Shown here: piece by piece, positions 24,573 to 31,004 of the stretch | How positions within the stretch are numbered: position 1 is the first letter of the stretch | Layout: each line of letters begins with the position of its first letter | DNA from: a virus | Length of the DNA: 31,011 bases | Direction: 5' to 3' (one strand) | Virus record (IMG/VR): IMGVR_UViG_3300013099_000057 | Location: 1 to 31,011 of that record | Notes under the pieces: model-generated | The model's database searches: none | Told to the model about the DNA's origin: nothing | The model's input: only the letters and a program-made list of their open reading frames with translations | Made by a program: the position numbers and the translations under genes

Positions 24573-26722
24573 TGAGCGACTTCAAGCCGCTCGCTGCGGT
24601 TGACACCTTCGATGCGAACGTCAAGTACCCAAGGGCACAGGGCTACAACATCAAGGTGGGCAAGTCGTGGTTCCGTACCGTGGCTGGGCCAGAGACACAG
24701 ATACAGCTCGGCACTCGAGACTCGCTGGCCGAGCGCATGGACAGGGCTGGCTCCATCTACGAAACCGTGCTCGACATCGGTTACGCCTGGGCACGCACTG
24801 ACCTGTCGGGTGGCGAGGGGCTTGACTGGGACCCGAGGCAGCTTGCGCTCGACCAGGACCAAGCAGCCCTCGACCAGACGAGGTACTGGGATTCGTCAGG
24901 GGTTGACGTACGCAGGCCGGACACCGCTGGTGTGCCGTACTCGCTGCGCCTGTCTCGGGCCATGGCAGTGTGGAAGGGCGACCCCGCCCACCCACTGACC
25001 AACCCCATCGACTTCGGGACCAGCGAGACACACATCTACATCGCTGACGGTGAGTCCATCTACAGGTACAACGGATGGACTGACATCTCTGCCGATGTGT
25101 TGACACCAGCGGCAGGCTTGCAAATCCGTGCCATCGCTGTGGCTCCAAACGACACGGTGCTTGCGGTGGTTGATGGCGGCGATGCCTACATCAAGACACC
25201 GCTCACCGACCTGTTTGAGAAGGCGTACACCGACAATGGCAACGACAAGCTGGAGGCTCAGGGCTGTTGGTATGTGAACGGCAGATTCCTGCTGTCCACG
25301 TTCGACAACATCGACACGGCCCAGCTCTTCGCTATCGAGTGGGACAGCACTGACTGGGAGCCTGAAGGTGCCATTGACACGGCCTCATCGCCGTTCTGGT
25401 CGGTAGTCGAGTCAGGACCGGCCATCGTCGCTGCGTGTGGTGACGGCACGGTGCGGTCGTATGCCCCAGCAGGGCAGGGCGACATGAGCCTCATCCCGTG
25501 GGGCCGGATAACAATGCCACAGGGCGAGACACCGTTCTTGCTCGGCTCGAACGCCAACGCCCTACTCATCATGACCTCCTCGAACCGGCCCGAGCTGGAC
25601 AAGGAGGAGCTGAGGGTCTACCAGGCTGAGGTGCTGGACGACAGGTATAACTACACCGTTGGTCTGTTGCAGCTACGCCGTGAATGGCTGGCGACCGAGC
25701 ACGAACCCATCGTGACCCGCAACATGGCGAACAGTCGTGACGAAATCTTCTGGTTCGTGAAGGAACTCATCAAGAACGGGTACAAGGACAGCAACGGTGA
25801 CTGGCAGCCGATATTCCTTGAGTCCCTGTGGCGCTACGACGTTGTGACGAACGGGTTGTCCCGTGTCTACACCGTGGATGTCATCGAGAACAAGACGCTG
25901 CCCAGCGGTGCGCCCGTGCAGGGTGAGCAGATTGACCTGAACGCCATCGTTGTCTATGACGACGTTCACGCAGGCATCGACTACAACAACAACGTCATCC
26001 TGCTCGCTGACACAGACACGTTCCAGAAGACTGGGTACATGATATTCCCGAACATCACGTTCGGGCTGAACACCGACATCACCTGGCTGGAGACAGTCAT
26101 CGAGGCCAGGGGGCTGGGTGACCTTGGCTCTGGCGTGGAGTTGTGGCGTAGCGAGGACCCTGCCGCCATCCTCGACTGGGACCACCCGTCATGGACGCTG
26201 GTTCAGAGGCTGTCGTCGGATGCTGCGTCGAGCAAGATATATCAGCTCACGAACGTCAAGTCGAGAACGATGTCGTTGCAGCTACGGGTCTTCGCTACGG
26301 CTGATGCGCTGGAGTCACCTCATGTGACGAGGCTCGCTATCCGTGGCATCCCGTCGCACCGTGACTTCATCATGCTGGTGCCGTTCAACGTGTCGGACTA
26401 TGTGTCCGTCCCCAACCGGAAGCCGTTGAGGTATCCAGGGCTGGGCGAGTCGTTGCACTCGCAGGTGTTGAGCTTGGTGGGTAACTCGGTGGAGGTGACG
26501 ATGCTCCGGCCCAACGTGCTGTTCCGTGGCATCGTGAACAACGTGTCGGCTCCGGTCGAGCTTGTCTCGAACCGTGGCTCGGTCACGAGGTATGCGATTG
26601 TGGAGTTCAGGGGTCAACGCCTCGTAGCGACACCACAACCAACGGGAGACTCGGGCGTTGGCCTTGGTCTGCTCGGTATGGCAATCGTCGGTGTCGGTCA
26701 AACAGGATTGGAAGAGGAGTAG
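24572..26722 (+). CDS. Large tail protein, nozzle/hub-like with beta-propeller features (716 aa)
   Basis: This 716-residue beta-rich protein follows the adaptor-like gene. From about 130 to 560 it has repeated beta-blade-like segments: HIYIADGESIYRYNGWTDI, IAVAPNDTVLAVVDGGDAYI, GRFLLSTFDNIDTAQLFAIE and IVAACGDGTVRSYAPAGQGD. The C-terminal third has beta sandwiches (VLFRGIVNNVSAPVELVSNR) and a Gly-rich end. Size, position and beta-propeller look match the tail tubular protein B/nozzle of T7-like phages (gp12, about 794 aa), although clear sequence identity cannot be judged here. The start overlaps the upstream stop (TGATG). An alternative is a receptor-binding or central tail hub protein. Confidence 0.75.
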   Translation: MSDFKPLAAVDTFDANVKYPRAQGYNIKVGKSWFRTVAGPETQIQLGTRDSLAERMDRAGSIYETVLDIGYAWARTDLSGGEGLDWDPRQLALDQDQAALDQTRYWDSSGVDVRRPDTAGVPYSLRLSRAMAVWKGDPAHPLTNPIDFGTSETHIYIADGESIYRYNGWTDISADVLTPAAGLQIRAIAVAPNDTVLAVVDGGDAYIKTPLTDLFEKAYTDNGNDKLEAQGCWYVNGRFLLSTFDNIDTAQLFAIEWDSTDWEPEGAIDTASSPFWSVVESGPAIVAACGDGTVRSYAPAGQGDMSLIPWGRITMPQGETPFLLGSNANALLIMTSSNRPELDKEELRVYQAEVLDDRYNYTVGLLQLRREWLATEHEPIVTRNMANSRDEIFWFVKELIKNGYKDSNGDWQPIFLESLWRYDVVTNGLSRVYTVDVIENKTLPSGAPVQGEQIDLNAIVVYDDVHAGIDYNNNVILLADTDTFQKTGYMIFPNITFGLNTDITWLETVIEARGLGDLGSGVELWRSEDPAAILDWDHPSWTLVQRLSSDAASSKIYQLTNVKSRTMSLQLRVFATADALESPHVTRLAIRGIPSHRDFIMLVPFNVSDYVSVPNRKPLRYPGLGESLHSQVLSLVGNSVEVTMLRPNVLFRGIVNNVSAPVELVSNRGSVTRYAIVEFRGQRLVATPQPTGDSGVGLGLLGMAIVGVGQTGLEEE

Positions 26723-26725
26723 ACA

Positions 26726-27985
26726 ATGGCTAGTGATTCAACAACTTGGAATGCGTACGAAGCAACGGGCGAGGGGGTACTTGCACCAGGCGTGAACGCC
26801 ACCGTCACCGTTGACTCGGTGTTCGGGCTGGAGCTAGGTGACCTCATCTACCTGGTCGCTGACCCTGACGACTCCGACCTGCGTGAGTGGATGCAGGCTG
26901 AGGTGAACTCGGGCAACGTGCTGAAGATGGTGAAGCGGAACCTTGCCGGTTCCGTCGGTGACCTCTCCCATGGTGGTGAGGCCAAGTACCGTGCCGTCTT
27001 CACGAAGCAGCTTCAGGATGACATCTTCAGTGACCTCATCGCCACTGAGTTGTGGGCGAACCAGCATGTGAACTCGGTGCCCGACCCGCACTCGCAGTAC
27101 CTCCTCGAATCAGAGGCGTACGGTGAGTTCCTGCCCACTACGGGTGGCCGGATGACGGGTGCTCTGTTCTTGCAGGACTCGCCGCCGACCGACGGGGACC
27201 ATGCGACCCGCAAGGTGTACGTCGATGACGGTGATGCGTCGGTAGCTGGTGACAGCGCCGATGCGCTCGACGAGCATGCTGCCCTCCCCTCCGTTCACCA
27301 CGCCAGGTACACGGATGCCGAGGCTATCGCTGCCGTCGGTGACCCGTCGGGTGGCATCTACCTGCCGTTGCATGGCACGGCTGACGCTGCACAGAAGTGG
27401 AACACACAGCGCTCGTTCAAGATGCAGCTCAGTGGCGATGCGTCGGGTCAAGTCACGGAACTGGTTGACGGCTCCGGCAGCATCACCTGGGTTATCCCCG
27501 TGGCGGTGGCGAACGACAGCCACACGCACGACACGAGGTACTACACCGAGTCCGAGTCGGACGCACGGTACGAGCCGAAGGGCACGGGCGGCGGCACCGA
27601 CTACCTACCCATCACGGGTGGCACGCTGACGGGTGCGCTCGTCTTGCCCATCTCTGATGGTGTGACCACGACGCTGAGGTGGGGTGGCATGGGCACCAAT
27701 GATGGTGCCTACGGCAACTCCGTCGAGATGTCGTTCGGGTTCGATGGCTGGCGCAGCCTCTCGATGTTCCACCCTGCCAGTGGTGGTCAGGAGCATGTCG
27801 TCCAGGCACGGTCGAACGTGCGGACCACCCGTCCGTTCAAGATGTATAACGCTGCGGCAACGTCGTCGTCAGACATCTGCTTCTCGGGGCAGTGGGGCAC
27901 CAACGTGGTCGATGTGAGCTACGGCAACCTCACGGCGCTCAATGCGCTCGCTGCGAAGGTGAACGAGCTGCTCGCACTGGTCTAA
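26726..27985 (+). CDS. Tail fibre protein (419 aa)
   Basis: The protein opens with the attachment domain shared with the fibre gene at 20872 (VTVDSVFGLELGDLIYLVAD, LREWMQAEVNSG, VKRNLAGSVGDLSHGGEA). It then has two fibre repeats, FLPTTGGRMTGALFLQDSP and YLPITGGTLTGALVLPISDG. Between them lie HHARYTDAEAIAAVG and SHTHDTRYYTESESDARY, motifs typical of trimeric tail fibres. The C-terminal 100 residues are beta-rich and end in a short helix (LTALNALAAKVNELLALV) that could trimerise. ATG 26726 has an AGAGGAG ribosome-binding site within the end of the preceding gene. This last + strand gene is followed by the bidirectional terminator. Receptor binding is the most likely role. Confidence 0.88.
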   Translation: MASDSTTWNAYEATGEGVLAPGVNATVTVDSVFGLELGDLIYLVADPDDSDLREWMQAEVNSGNVLKMVKRNLAGSVGDLSHGGEAKYRAVFTKQLQDDIFSDLIATELWANQHVNSVPDPHSQYLLESEAYGEFLPTTGGRMTGALFLQDSPPTDGDHATRKVYVDDGDASVAGDSADALDEHAALPSVHHARYTDAEAIAAVGDPSGGIYLPLHGTADAAQKWNTQRSFKMQLSGDASGQVTELVDGSGSITWVIPVAVANDSHTHDTRYYTESESDARYEPKGTGGGTDYLPITGGTLTGALVLPISDGVTTTLRWGGMGTNDGAYGNSVEMSFGFDGWRSLSMFHPASGGQEHVVQARSNVRTTRPFKMYNAAATSSSDICFSGQWGTNVVDVSYGNLTALNALAAKVNELLALV

Positions 27986-27996
27986 GGCAAACAGAA

Positions 27997-28024
27997 AGGC
28001 ACCTAGAGGGCGGTCTAGGTGCCT
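27997..28024. terminator. Bidirectional intrinsic terminator between convergent operons
   Basis: AGGCACCTAGA (27997-28007) and TCTAGGTGCCT (28014-28024) form a perfect 11-bp stem with the loop GGGCGG. On the + strand TCTCCT follows, and on the - strand CTGTTTG follows, which is moderately T-rich. It starts 12 nt after the tail fibre stop and lies 41 nt beyond the endolysin stop, so it can end both converging transcripts. Confidence 0.85.
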
Positions 28025-28064
28025 CTCCTATGTCGTGGGCGGGGGGAAACGCCCTACGGCAGTC

Positions 28065-28985
28065 TCATGCGTCCTGTCGGTACGCTCTCTCCTCGAGAGA
28101 TGCGACCTCTTTGCCGAACCGATACAGCCCGCTGTCGATGAGCTTGTCGAGCGTGAACTCGGTCATGTTGGTCAGCTCACCGATGTAGGCGAAGTCCTCT
28201 GCCTGCACTTGACGGGGGTCCGTCTTCCATGGGAGGGCAGCGGTGATTTGTGAACTGTTGCCGTTCGGGTCCACCACCCCACCCTTCATCATGTAGAGCA
28301 ACCAAGAGATTGACTCGTACTCGGGCCTATTGTCTCCGACGTAAAAGTGTGTGAACACGCTTTCTCCCATCTGTTCCCGTAGCTGAATGATTGTCTCGTC
28401 GTAGTCTGCGTAGAGGCCGTTCCACAGGTCAATCTTGCGACCCGTGTGGTGGCCGTGACCGATGTGCATGAAGGGGGTCCAGCCCATGAGCTGGTTCTGC
28501 ACCTGTGACACCGTGAGCATCATCGCCCACACTGCTGGGTCTACTGGTGAGCCGGTTCCGTCGAGGATGTACTCGGTGTTCCAGTAGTGGGTGTTGCCGT
28601 ACCAGTCGTAGGTGTCTGGTCCTGGCCTGCCCGTGACCTCGATGCCAGCCCGCACCTTGTCGAGCACGTTGCGGTCACCCGTACCCGAGCTGATGGGTGC
28701 GGGATAGGCGTTGGCGATGGTGTAGACCGGAACGCCGCCGCCGTAGTTCTCTTGCGCCAGCCGAGCCGAGCCACCGTGTGACAGCCCAGCGTATCCGTTG
28801 GCCTTGTCCCTGTTCGGGGTGTACTCAGTGGTGGCAGTGTGGTGGTGCATGTGCCCCGCCGGTTCACCGTTCGGCTCACGGTAGAGGTAGGTGCCGCCCT
28901 CGTGAGCGTTCTCCCACCCGTCGAGTGTGCGGACGTTGACCCCTGCTTCTTCGAGCCTTGCTGGTAGTTCGAGCATCTTGGTCAT
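28065..28985 (-). CDS. Endolysin, N-acetylmuramoyl-L-alanine amidase (amidase_2)
   Basis: This 306-aa enzyme should cut the bond between muramic acid and L-Ala of the stem peptide. It has the amidase_2/PGRP signatures: the zinc ligand motif HHHTAT (47-52), a tyrosine at 55, GIEVTG (114-119), a helix with YWNTEY and MLTVSQVQNQLMGW, and IGHGHHTGRKIDL (175-187) with the second zinc His (H177) and the TGxKxD motif. The last 70 residues have no obvious wall-binding domain. The frame is open to 29108, but ATG 28985 is preceded by GAAGGAGGTCAC, an ideal ribosome-binding site, so I start there. There is no signal peptide, so it needs a holin. A structured 187-nt leader lies upstream. Confidence 0.9.
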   Translation of the reverse strand: MTKMLELPARLEEAGVNVRTLDGWENAHEGGTYLYREPNGEPAGHMHHHTATTEYTPNRDKANGYAGLSHGGSARLAQENYGGGVPVYTIANAYPAPISSGTGDRNVLDKVRAGIEVTGRPGPDTYDWYGNTHYWNTEYILDGTGSPVDPAVWAMMLTVSQVQNQLMGWTPFMHIGHGHHTGRKIDLWNGLYADYDETIIQLREQMGESVFTHFYVGDNRPEYESISWLLYMMKGGVVDPNGNSSQITAALPWKTDPRQVQAEDFAYIGELTNMTEFTLDKLIDSGLYRFGKEVASLEERAYRQDA

Positions 28986-29012
28986 GTGACCTCCTTCGGT
29001 AAGTGTAGCGGC

Positions 29013-29058
29013 GGTGGCCCCTGGCCCATGTATGCGAGTAAACAAACCAGGGACCACC
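29013..29058 (-). promoter_or_regulatory. 12-bp inverted repeat in the endolysin leader
   Basis: On the - strand GGTGGTCCCTGG (29058-29047) can pair with CCAGGGGCCACC (29024-29013) over 12 bp with a single G-U pair and a 22-nt loop. It ends 27 nt before the endolysin start and close to its ribosome-binding site. As RNA this would be a stable stem; as DNA it could be a protein-binding site. The loop is A/T-rich but shows no convincing promoter. Confidence 0.4.
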
Positions 29059-29065
29059 AAATGTT

Positions 29066-29171
29066 GGGCCGCACTGAGGGATGAGGGCTGCTGGTAAGCA
29101 AGCACCATCTGGATGCTCTACCTTCGCCCCTCAGCGTGGCTTCCACCGCTTGGGTGATGCGGTGACGGCCC
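29066..29171 (-). ncRNA. Candidate structured RNA element upstream of the endolysin
   Basis: The stretch between the 81-aa gene and the endolysin leader stem holds nested complementarity that fits a junction. Outer stem: GGGCCG (29066-29071) with CGGCCC (29166-29171). Second stem: CTGAGGG (29074-29080) with CCCTCAG (29128-29134), enclosing a smaller hairpin AGCACC/GG-A-TGCT (29101-29117). Third stem: CACCGC (29144-29149) with GCGGTG (29159-29164). The element starts 1 nt past the stop codon of the 81-aa gene. It is not a tRNA: the arms have the wrong sizes and no anticodon arm can be placed. Function is unknown; the strand is inferred from flanking genes. Confidence 0.35.
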
Positions 29172-29172
29172 T

Positions 29173-29418
29173 TTACGCAGTCGAACCTACGACTGCTGGT
29201 TCTCCACCCCACCACTCAGGCCAGCACTGCCAGGTGCGGTCAAGTGTTGATGGGGTAATCTCGTTCATCTCACGGTCGAGCGCCCTCATCCGGCATTCGA
29301 GTTCCGGCTTGATGTGTGAGCAGTCACGGTCTGTGATGGCGACCATGGCTGAGCCGCCGTACTCCTTGCCTCGCCACCACTGCTTCACGATGACGATGTA
29401 GAAGTCTGGGTCAGTCAT
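29173..29418 (-). CDS. Hypothetical protein (81 aa)
   Basis: I do not recognise this 81-residue product. It is soluble, with an aromatic-rich N-terminal strand (DFYIVIVKQWWRGKEYGGSA), a Cys-containing centre (TDRDCSHIKPELECRMRALD) and a Trp-rich end (WQCWPEWWGGEP). ATG 29418 has GAGG about 7 nt upstream and overlaps the end of the 34-aa membrane protein gene by 8 nt. Its final codons form a perfect 6-bp palindrome (GCAGTC/GACTGC, 29177-29196). Position between small membrane proteins and the endolysin suggests a lysis-associated or host-interaction protein, but nothing in the sequence shows which. Confidence 0.7.
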   Translation of the reverse strand: MTDPDFYIVIVKQWWRGKEYGGSAMVAITDRDCSHIKPELECRMRALDREMNEITPSTLDRTWQCWPEWWGGEPAVVGSTA

Positions 29419-29515
29419 CCCATCGCCTCACGATGTAGCGTGCGATGGTGATGCCTGCGATGACGAGAGCCACCACTACGGCGACCATCCCTCCGATGAT
29501 GAATCCTTCACTCAT
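29411..29515 (-). CDS. Single-span small membrane protein (34 aa), holin/antiholin candidate
   Basis: ATG 29515 has a strong ribosome-binding site (GGAGGTCGCA) within the end of the upstream 31-aa gene. The 34-residue product begins MSEGFIIGGMVAVVVALVIA, giving one hydrophobic span over residues about 5-26, and ends in basic and acidic residues (ARYIVRRWDD). It overlaps both neighbours, by 4 nt upstream and 8 nt downstream. A single-span peptide directly upstream of an endolysin is a candidate holin or antiholin. Short length limits certainty, but the ribosome-binding site and overlaps support real coding. Confidence 0.6.
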   Translation of the reverse strand: MSEGFIIGGMVAVVVALVIAGITIARYIVRRWDD

Positions 29516-29607
29516 TGCGACCTCCGTCTGTATGCCAGGAACCTGCCAGCAGCTATAGCGAATCCGAAGTAAGCGACACCGGCCAGAATCCAGCAGCAGC
29601 TACCCAT
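29512..29607 (-). CDS. Single-span small membrane protein (31 aa)
   Basis: ATG 29607 follows AAGGAGGCCGACG, an excellent ribosome-binding site. The 31-residue product starts MGSCCWILAGVAYFGFAIAA, one hydrophobic span with two adjacent cysteines near its start, and ends with a very basic tail (YRRRSQ). The positive-inside pattern puts the tail in the cytoplasm. The stop overlaps the next ATG (ATGA), and the start overlaps the end of the 88-aa gene by 8 nt. It pairs with the similar-sized gene that follows; the two may act together in membrane lesion formation or its timing. This role is inference. Confidence 0.6.
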   Translation of the reverse strand: MGSCCWILAGVAYFGFAIAAGRFLAYRRRSQ

Positions 29608-29866
29608 CGTCGGCCTCCTTGTCCATCAGCCTGCCTACCGGCGTGGCCCCGAGCACACGGTCACGCATCTCCCGACCGGCGAGCTTGTCACGCAGGTCGA
29701 GTATCTCTTGGTTCGACTCTTGCATCATCTCGACATGCTCGGTGTTCAGGTCAAATACCCGCTGCTGGTAGAACCAGGTCGAGAGGGCGAGCGTCAATAG
29801 GATGACCACCGTGATGATGATGGTTGCGAGTAGCCAGTTGATGTCGTATGTGCATGCCTCAGTCAT
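29600..29866 (-). CDS. Membrane-anchored coiled-coil protein (88 aa), lysis-cassette member
   Basis: The 88-residue product has one strong membrane span at residues about 11-32 (WLLATIIITVVILLTLALST) followed by a coiled-coil-like helix (VEMMQESNQEILDLRDKLAG) and a charged end. This layout is that of i-spanin-like or holin-associated proteins. In a Gram-positive host a spanin would be unexpected, so a holin regulator is the better guess. ATG 29866 is preceded by GGAGCGGCAAGG and overlaps the upstream zinc-finger gene by 8 nt. Its own end overlaps the next small membrane gene by 8 nt. It opens a run of three consecutive small membrane proteins. Confidence 0.72.
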   Translation of the reverse strand: MTEACTYDINWLLATIIITVVILLTLALSTWFYQQRVFDLNTEHVEMMQESNQEILDLRDKLAGREMRDRVLGATPVGRLMDKEADDG

Positions 29867-30017
29867 CCTTGCCGCTCCTTGCTGGTGATGGATGGGTGTC
29901 CATCTCGTGGTCCCTCAGAGGATAGCCGCAAAGCTCGCACTTCAGCAACCCCCTCCCTCTCGGGTAGCCGCCACCCATCATGCGCTTCTTGCGAGCGCCT
30001 AGTTTCTTCGCTGTCAT
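29859..30017 (-). CDS. Small zinc-finger protein (52 aa)
   Basis: The 52-residue product has a basic N-terminus (KKLGARKKRMMGGGYPRGRG) and a single zinc-finger-like motif C27-x2-C30-x6-H37-x4-H42 (CELCGYPLRDHEMDTH). The frame is open to 30050, but ATG 30017 is chosen. It overlaps the HNH gene stop by 4 nt (ATGA) and has GAGGAGCAAGG upstream. A DNA- or RNA-binding role is plausible from the basic tail plus zinc site. It could act with the adjacent HNH nuclease or regulate the operon; neither is shown. Confidence 0.65.
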   Translation of the reverse strand: MTAKKLGARKKRMMGGGYPRGRGLLKCELCGYPLRDHEMDTHPSPARSGKDD

Positions 30018-30412
30018 TCCTTGCTCCTCTCTTTGACGCAGGTCCGGCAATGCCGACGACCGGAGTACCTATACGCATCCTCTAGTGAGTGGCCTCGCTT
30101 GCAGTGGGTTTGGTTCTTACGCTTTCCGGCGAAGCCGAACCCACGCAATGCGTTCTCCCTTACCGTCACCATCTCTAGGTGGTCGGGGTTGACACACCCT
30201 GGATTGCGGCATAGGTGGTCGGTAACCAACCCTTCAGGGATGGGGCTGACGAGAGCTTCGTACACCTGTCGGTGGATAAGACCATCAGCGTTATGCCCGT
30301 AACCGGCGCTGTTCTTACCACCTGTCCAGTGCCAGCAATCACCAACCTCAATCTGTTCTGCGATTGATGGTTGGTGTCCCCACCTACCCCTCGGTGCGAA
30401 GAGGTCAATCAT
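30014..30412 (-). CDS. HNH endonuclease (132 aa)
   Basis: The 132-aa product is a typical phage HNH nuclease. It opens with CWHWTGGKNSAGYG, then the tyrosine-containing helix HRQVYEAL. The catalytic core is TDHLCRNPGCVNPDHLEMVT (residues 64-83), with D65-H66, the zinc or structural cysteines C68 and C73, N75 and H78. A second zinc cluster, C104/H108 and C122/C125, closes the protein. It overlaps the nuclease gene upstream (ATGA) and the zinc-finger gene downstream by 4 nt each. HNH proteins of this kind can be homing enzymes, or nickases that assist terminase. Here it lies among nucleic-acid genes upstream of the lysis genes. No intron is evident nearby. Confidence 0.9.
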   Translation of the reverse strand: MIDLFAPRGRWGHQPSIAEQIEVGDCWHWTGGKNSAGYGHNADGLIHRQVYEALVSPIPEGLVTDHLCRNPGCVNPDHLEMVTVRENALRGFGFAGKRKNQTHCKRGHSLEDAYRYSGRRHCRTCVKERSKE

Positions 30413-30774
30413 CTCTTGCCCGCCAGCGTCAGCAGGAGTTCCAGTGTGTCGATACCCATGCAGACAACAATCTTCTGGCCGTCAGGGGTGCGGCGCTTCT
30501 GGCCTTTCGTTTTCGTAAGCCTCTTCCAAATCAGTAGTGTCATCACTCCGTTGCCCGACTTGGACCTCGCCTTCTCTGTCTCTCTCGTGACGTTCAGCAC
30601 CTCACGAGCCTTCGCCTCGACAATGAAGGTCATGCCGTTGTCGAGCACCACCTCCAGGTCGCCAAGGTCAAGGCTCCCGCCTTCAGGTAGGCGGCGAGAG
30701 AACAGCCCGATGCGCTTGAAGTTGTTCACCAACCATGTCTCGAACGATGTACCGGCCATCTTCGGTTTGTTCAC
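30409..30774 (-). CDS. PD-(D/E)XK nuclease, Holliday-junction-resolvase-like (121 aa)
   Basis: The 121-residue product has the small PD-(D/E)XK fold signature. E12 lies in the first helix (GTSFETWLVNNFKRIG), D39 in LDLGDLEV, and E53-A-K55 in FIVEAKAR, followed by a helix and the strands VMTLLIWKRL and KIVVCMGI. Size and motif spacing match phage and archaeal-type Holliday junction resolvases, which cut branched DNA so that it can be packaged. The family could also hold other structure-specific nucleases. The GTG start at 30774 overlaps the upstream stop (GTGA); ATG 30759 is an alternative that keeps E12. No motif residue is missing. Confidence 0.8.
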   Translation of the reverse strand: MNKPKMAGTSFETWLVNNFKRIGLFSRRLPEGGSLDLGDLEVVLDNGMTFIVEAKAREVLNVTRETEKARSKSGNGVMTLLIWKRLTKTKGQKRRTPDGQKIVVCMGIDTLELLLTLAGKR

Positions 30775-31004
30775 GCCGACACCTCGATGTATCCCATCAT
30801 GTTGTTGACCACCTGGCCGAGTCGCTTGCCGAACGGTGAGCGGCGCAGCATCTTCACTGGCACGCCCTCAAGGTGGAGGGGTACGTTCTCACGATTGAAG
30901 TAGCGGTTGTCCTGTGCTGCGTTCGCATTGAGTTCGAGGCAGTAGCTGTTGCCCGCTGGTGTGACTCGGTGGTGTCCGAAGTCTTGCCCGCAGTGCGTAC
31001 ACAC
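30771..31004 (-). CDS. Zinc-binding hypothetical protein, probably cut by the window edge
   Basis: The visible 77 residues start CTHCGQDFGHHRV, a C-x2-C zinc knuckle with histidines and a further cysteine (SYCLELN). A basic region follows (VKMLRRSPFGKRLGQVVNNM). The frame has a possible GTG at 31004 but stays open to the end of the window (31011), so the true start may lie outside. The stop overlaps the nuclease gene start (GTGA). I do not recognise the family; a small DNA-associated protein would fit its neighbours. Confidence 0.6.
   Translation of the reverse strand: MCTHCGQDFGHHRVTPAGNSYCLELNANAAQDNRYFNRENVPLHLEGVPVKMLRRSPFGKRLGQVVNNMMGYIEVSA

Noticed and set aside
28986-29108. Longer N-terminus for the endolysin (start at 29108)
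   Set aside because: It would run through the leader stems, and the ideal ribosome-binding site directly before ATG 28985 marks the start.
17598-29143. Weak likeness between the capsid leader (17598-17627) and the + strand of the endolysin leader (29108-29143)
   Set aside because: Short gapped similarity (TCTGG-TGCTC, GCCC, GTGGCT) with the orientation reversed relative to transcription; probably chance.
29066-29175. tRNA in the endolysin leader (a GGTAGAGCA-like D-arm on the - strand)
   Set aside because: Stem sizes and order do not make a cloverleaf; the length between outer stem ends is 106 nt.
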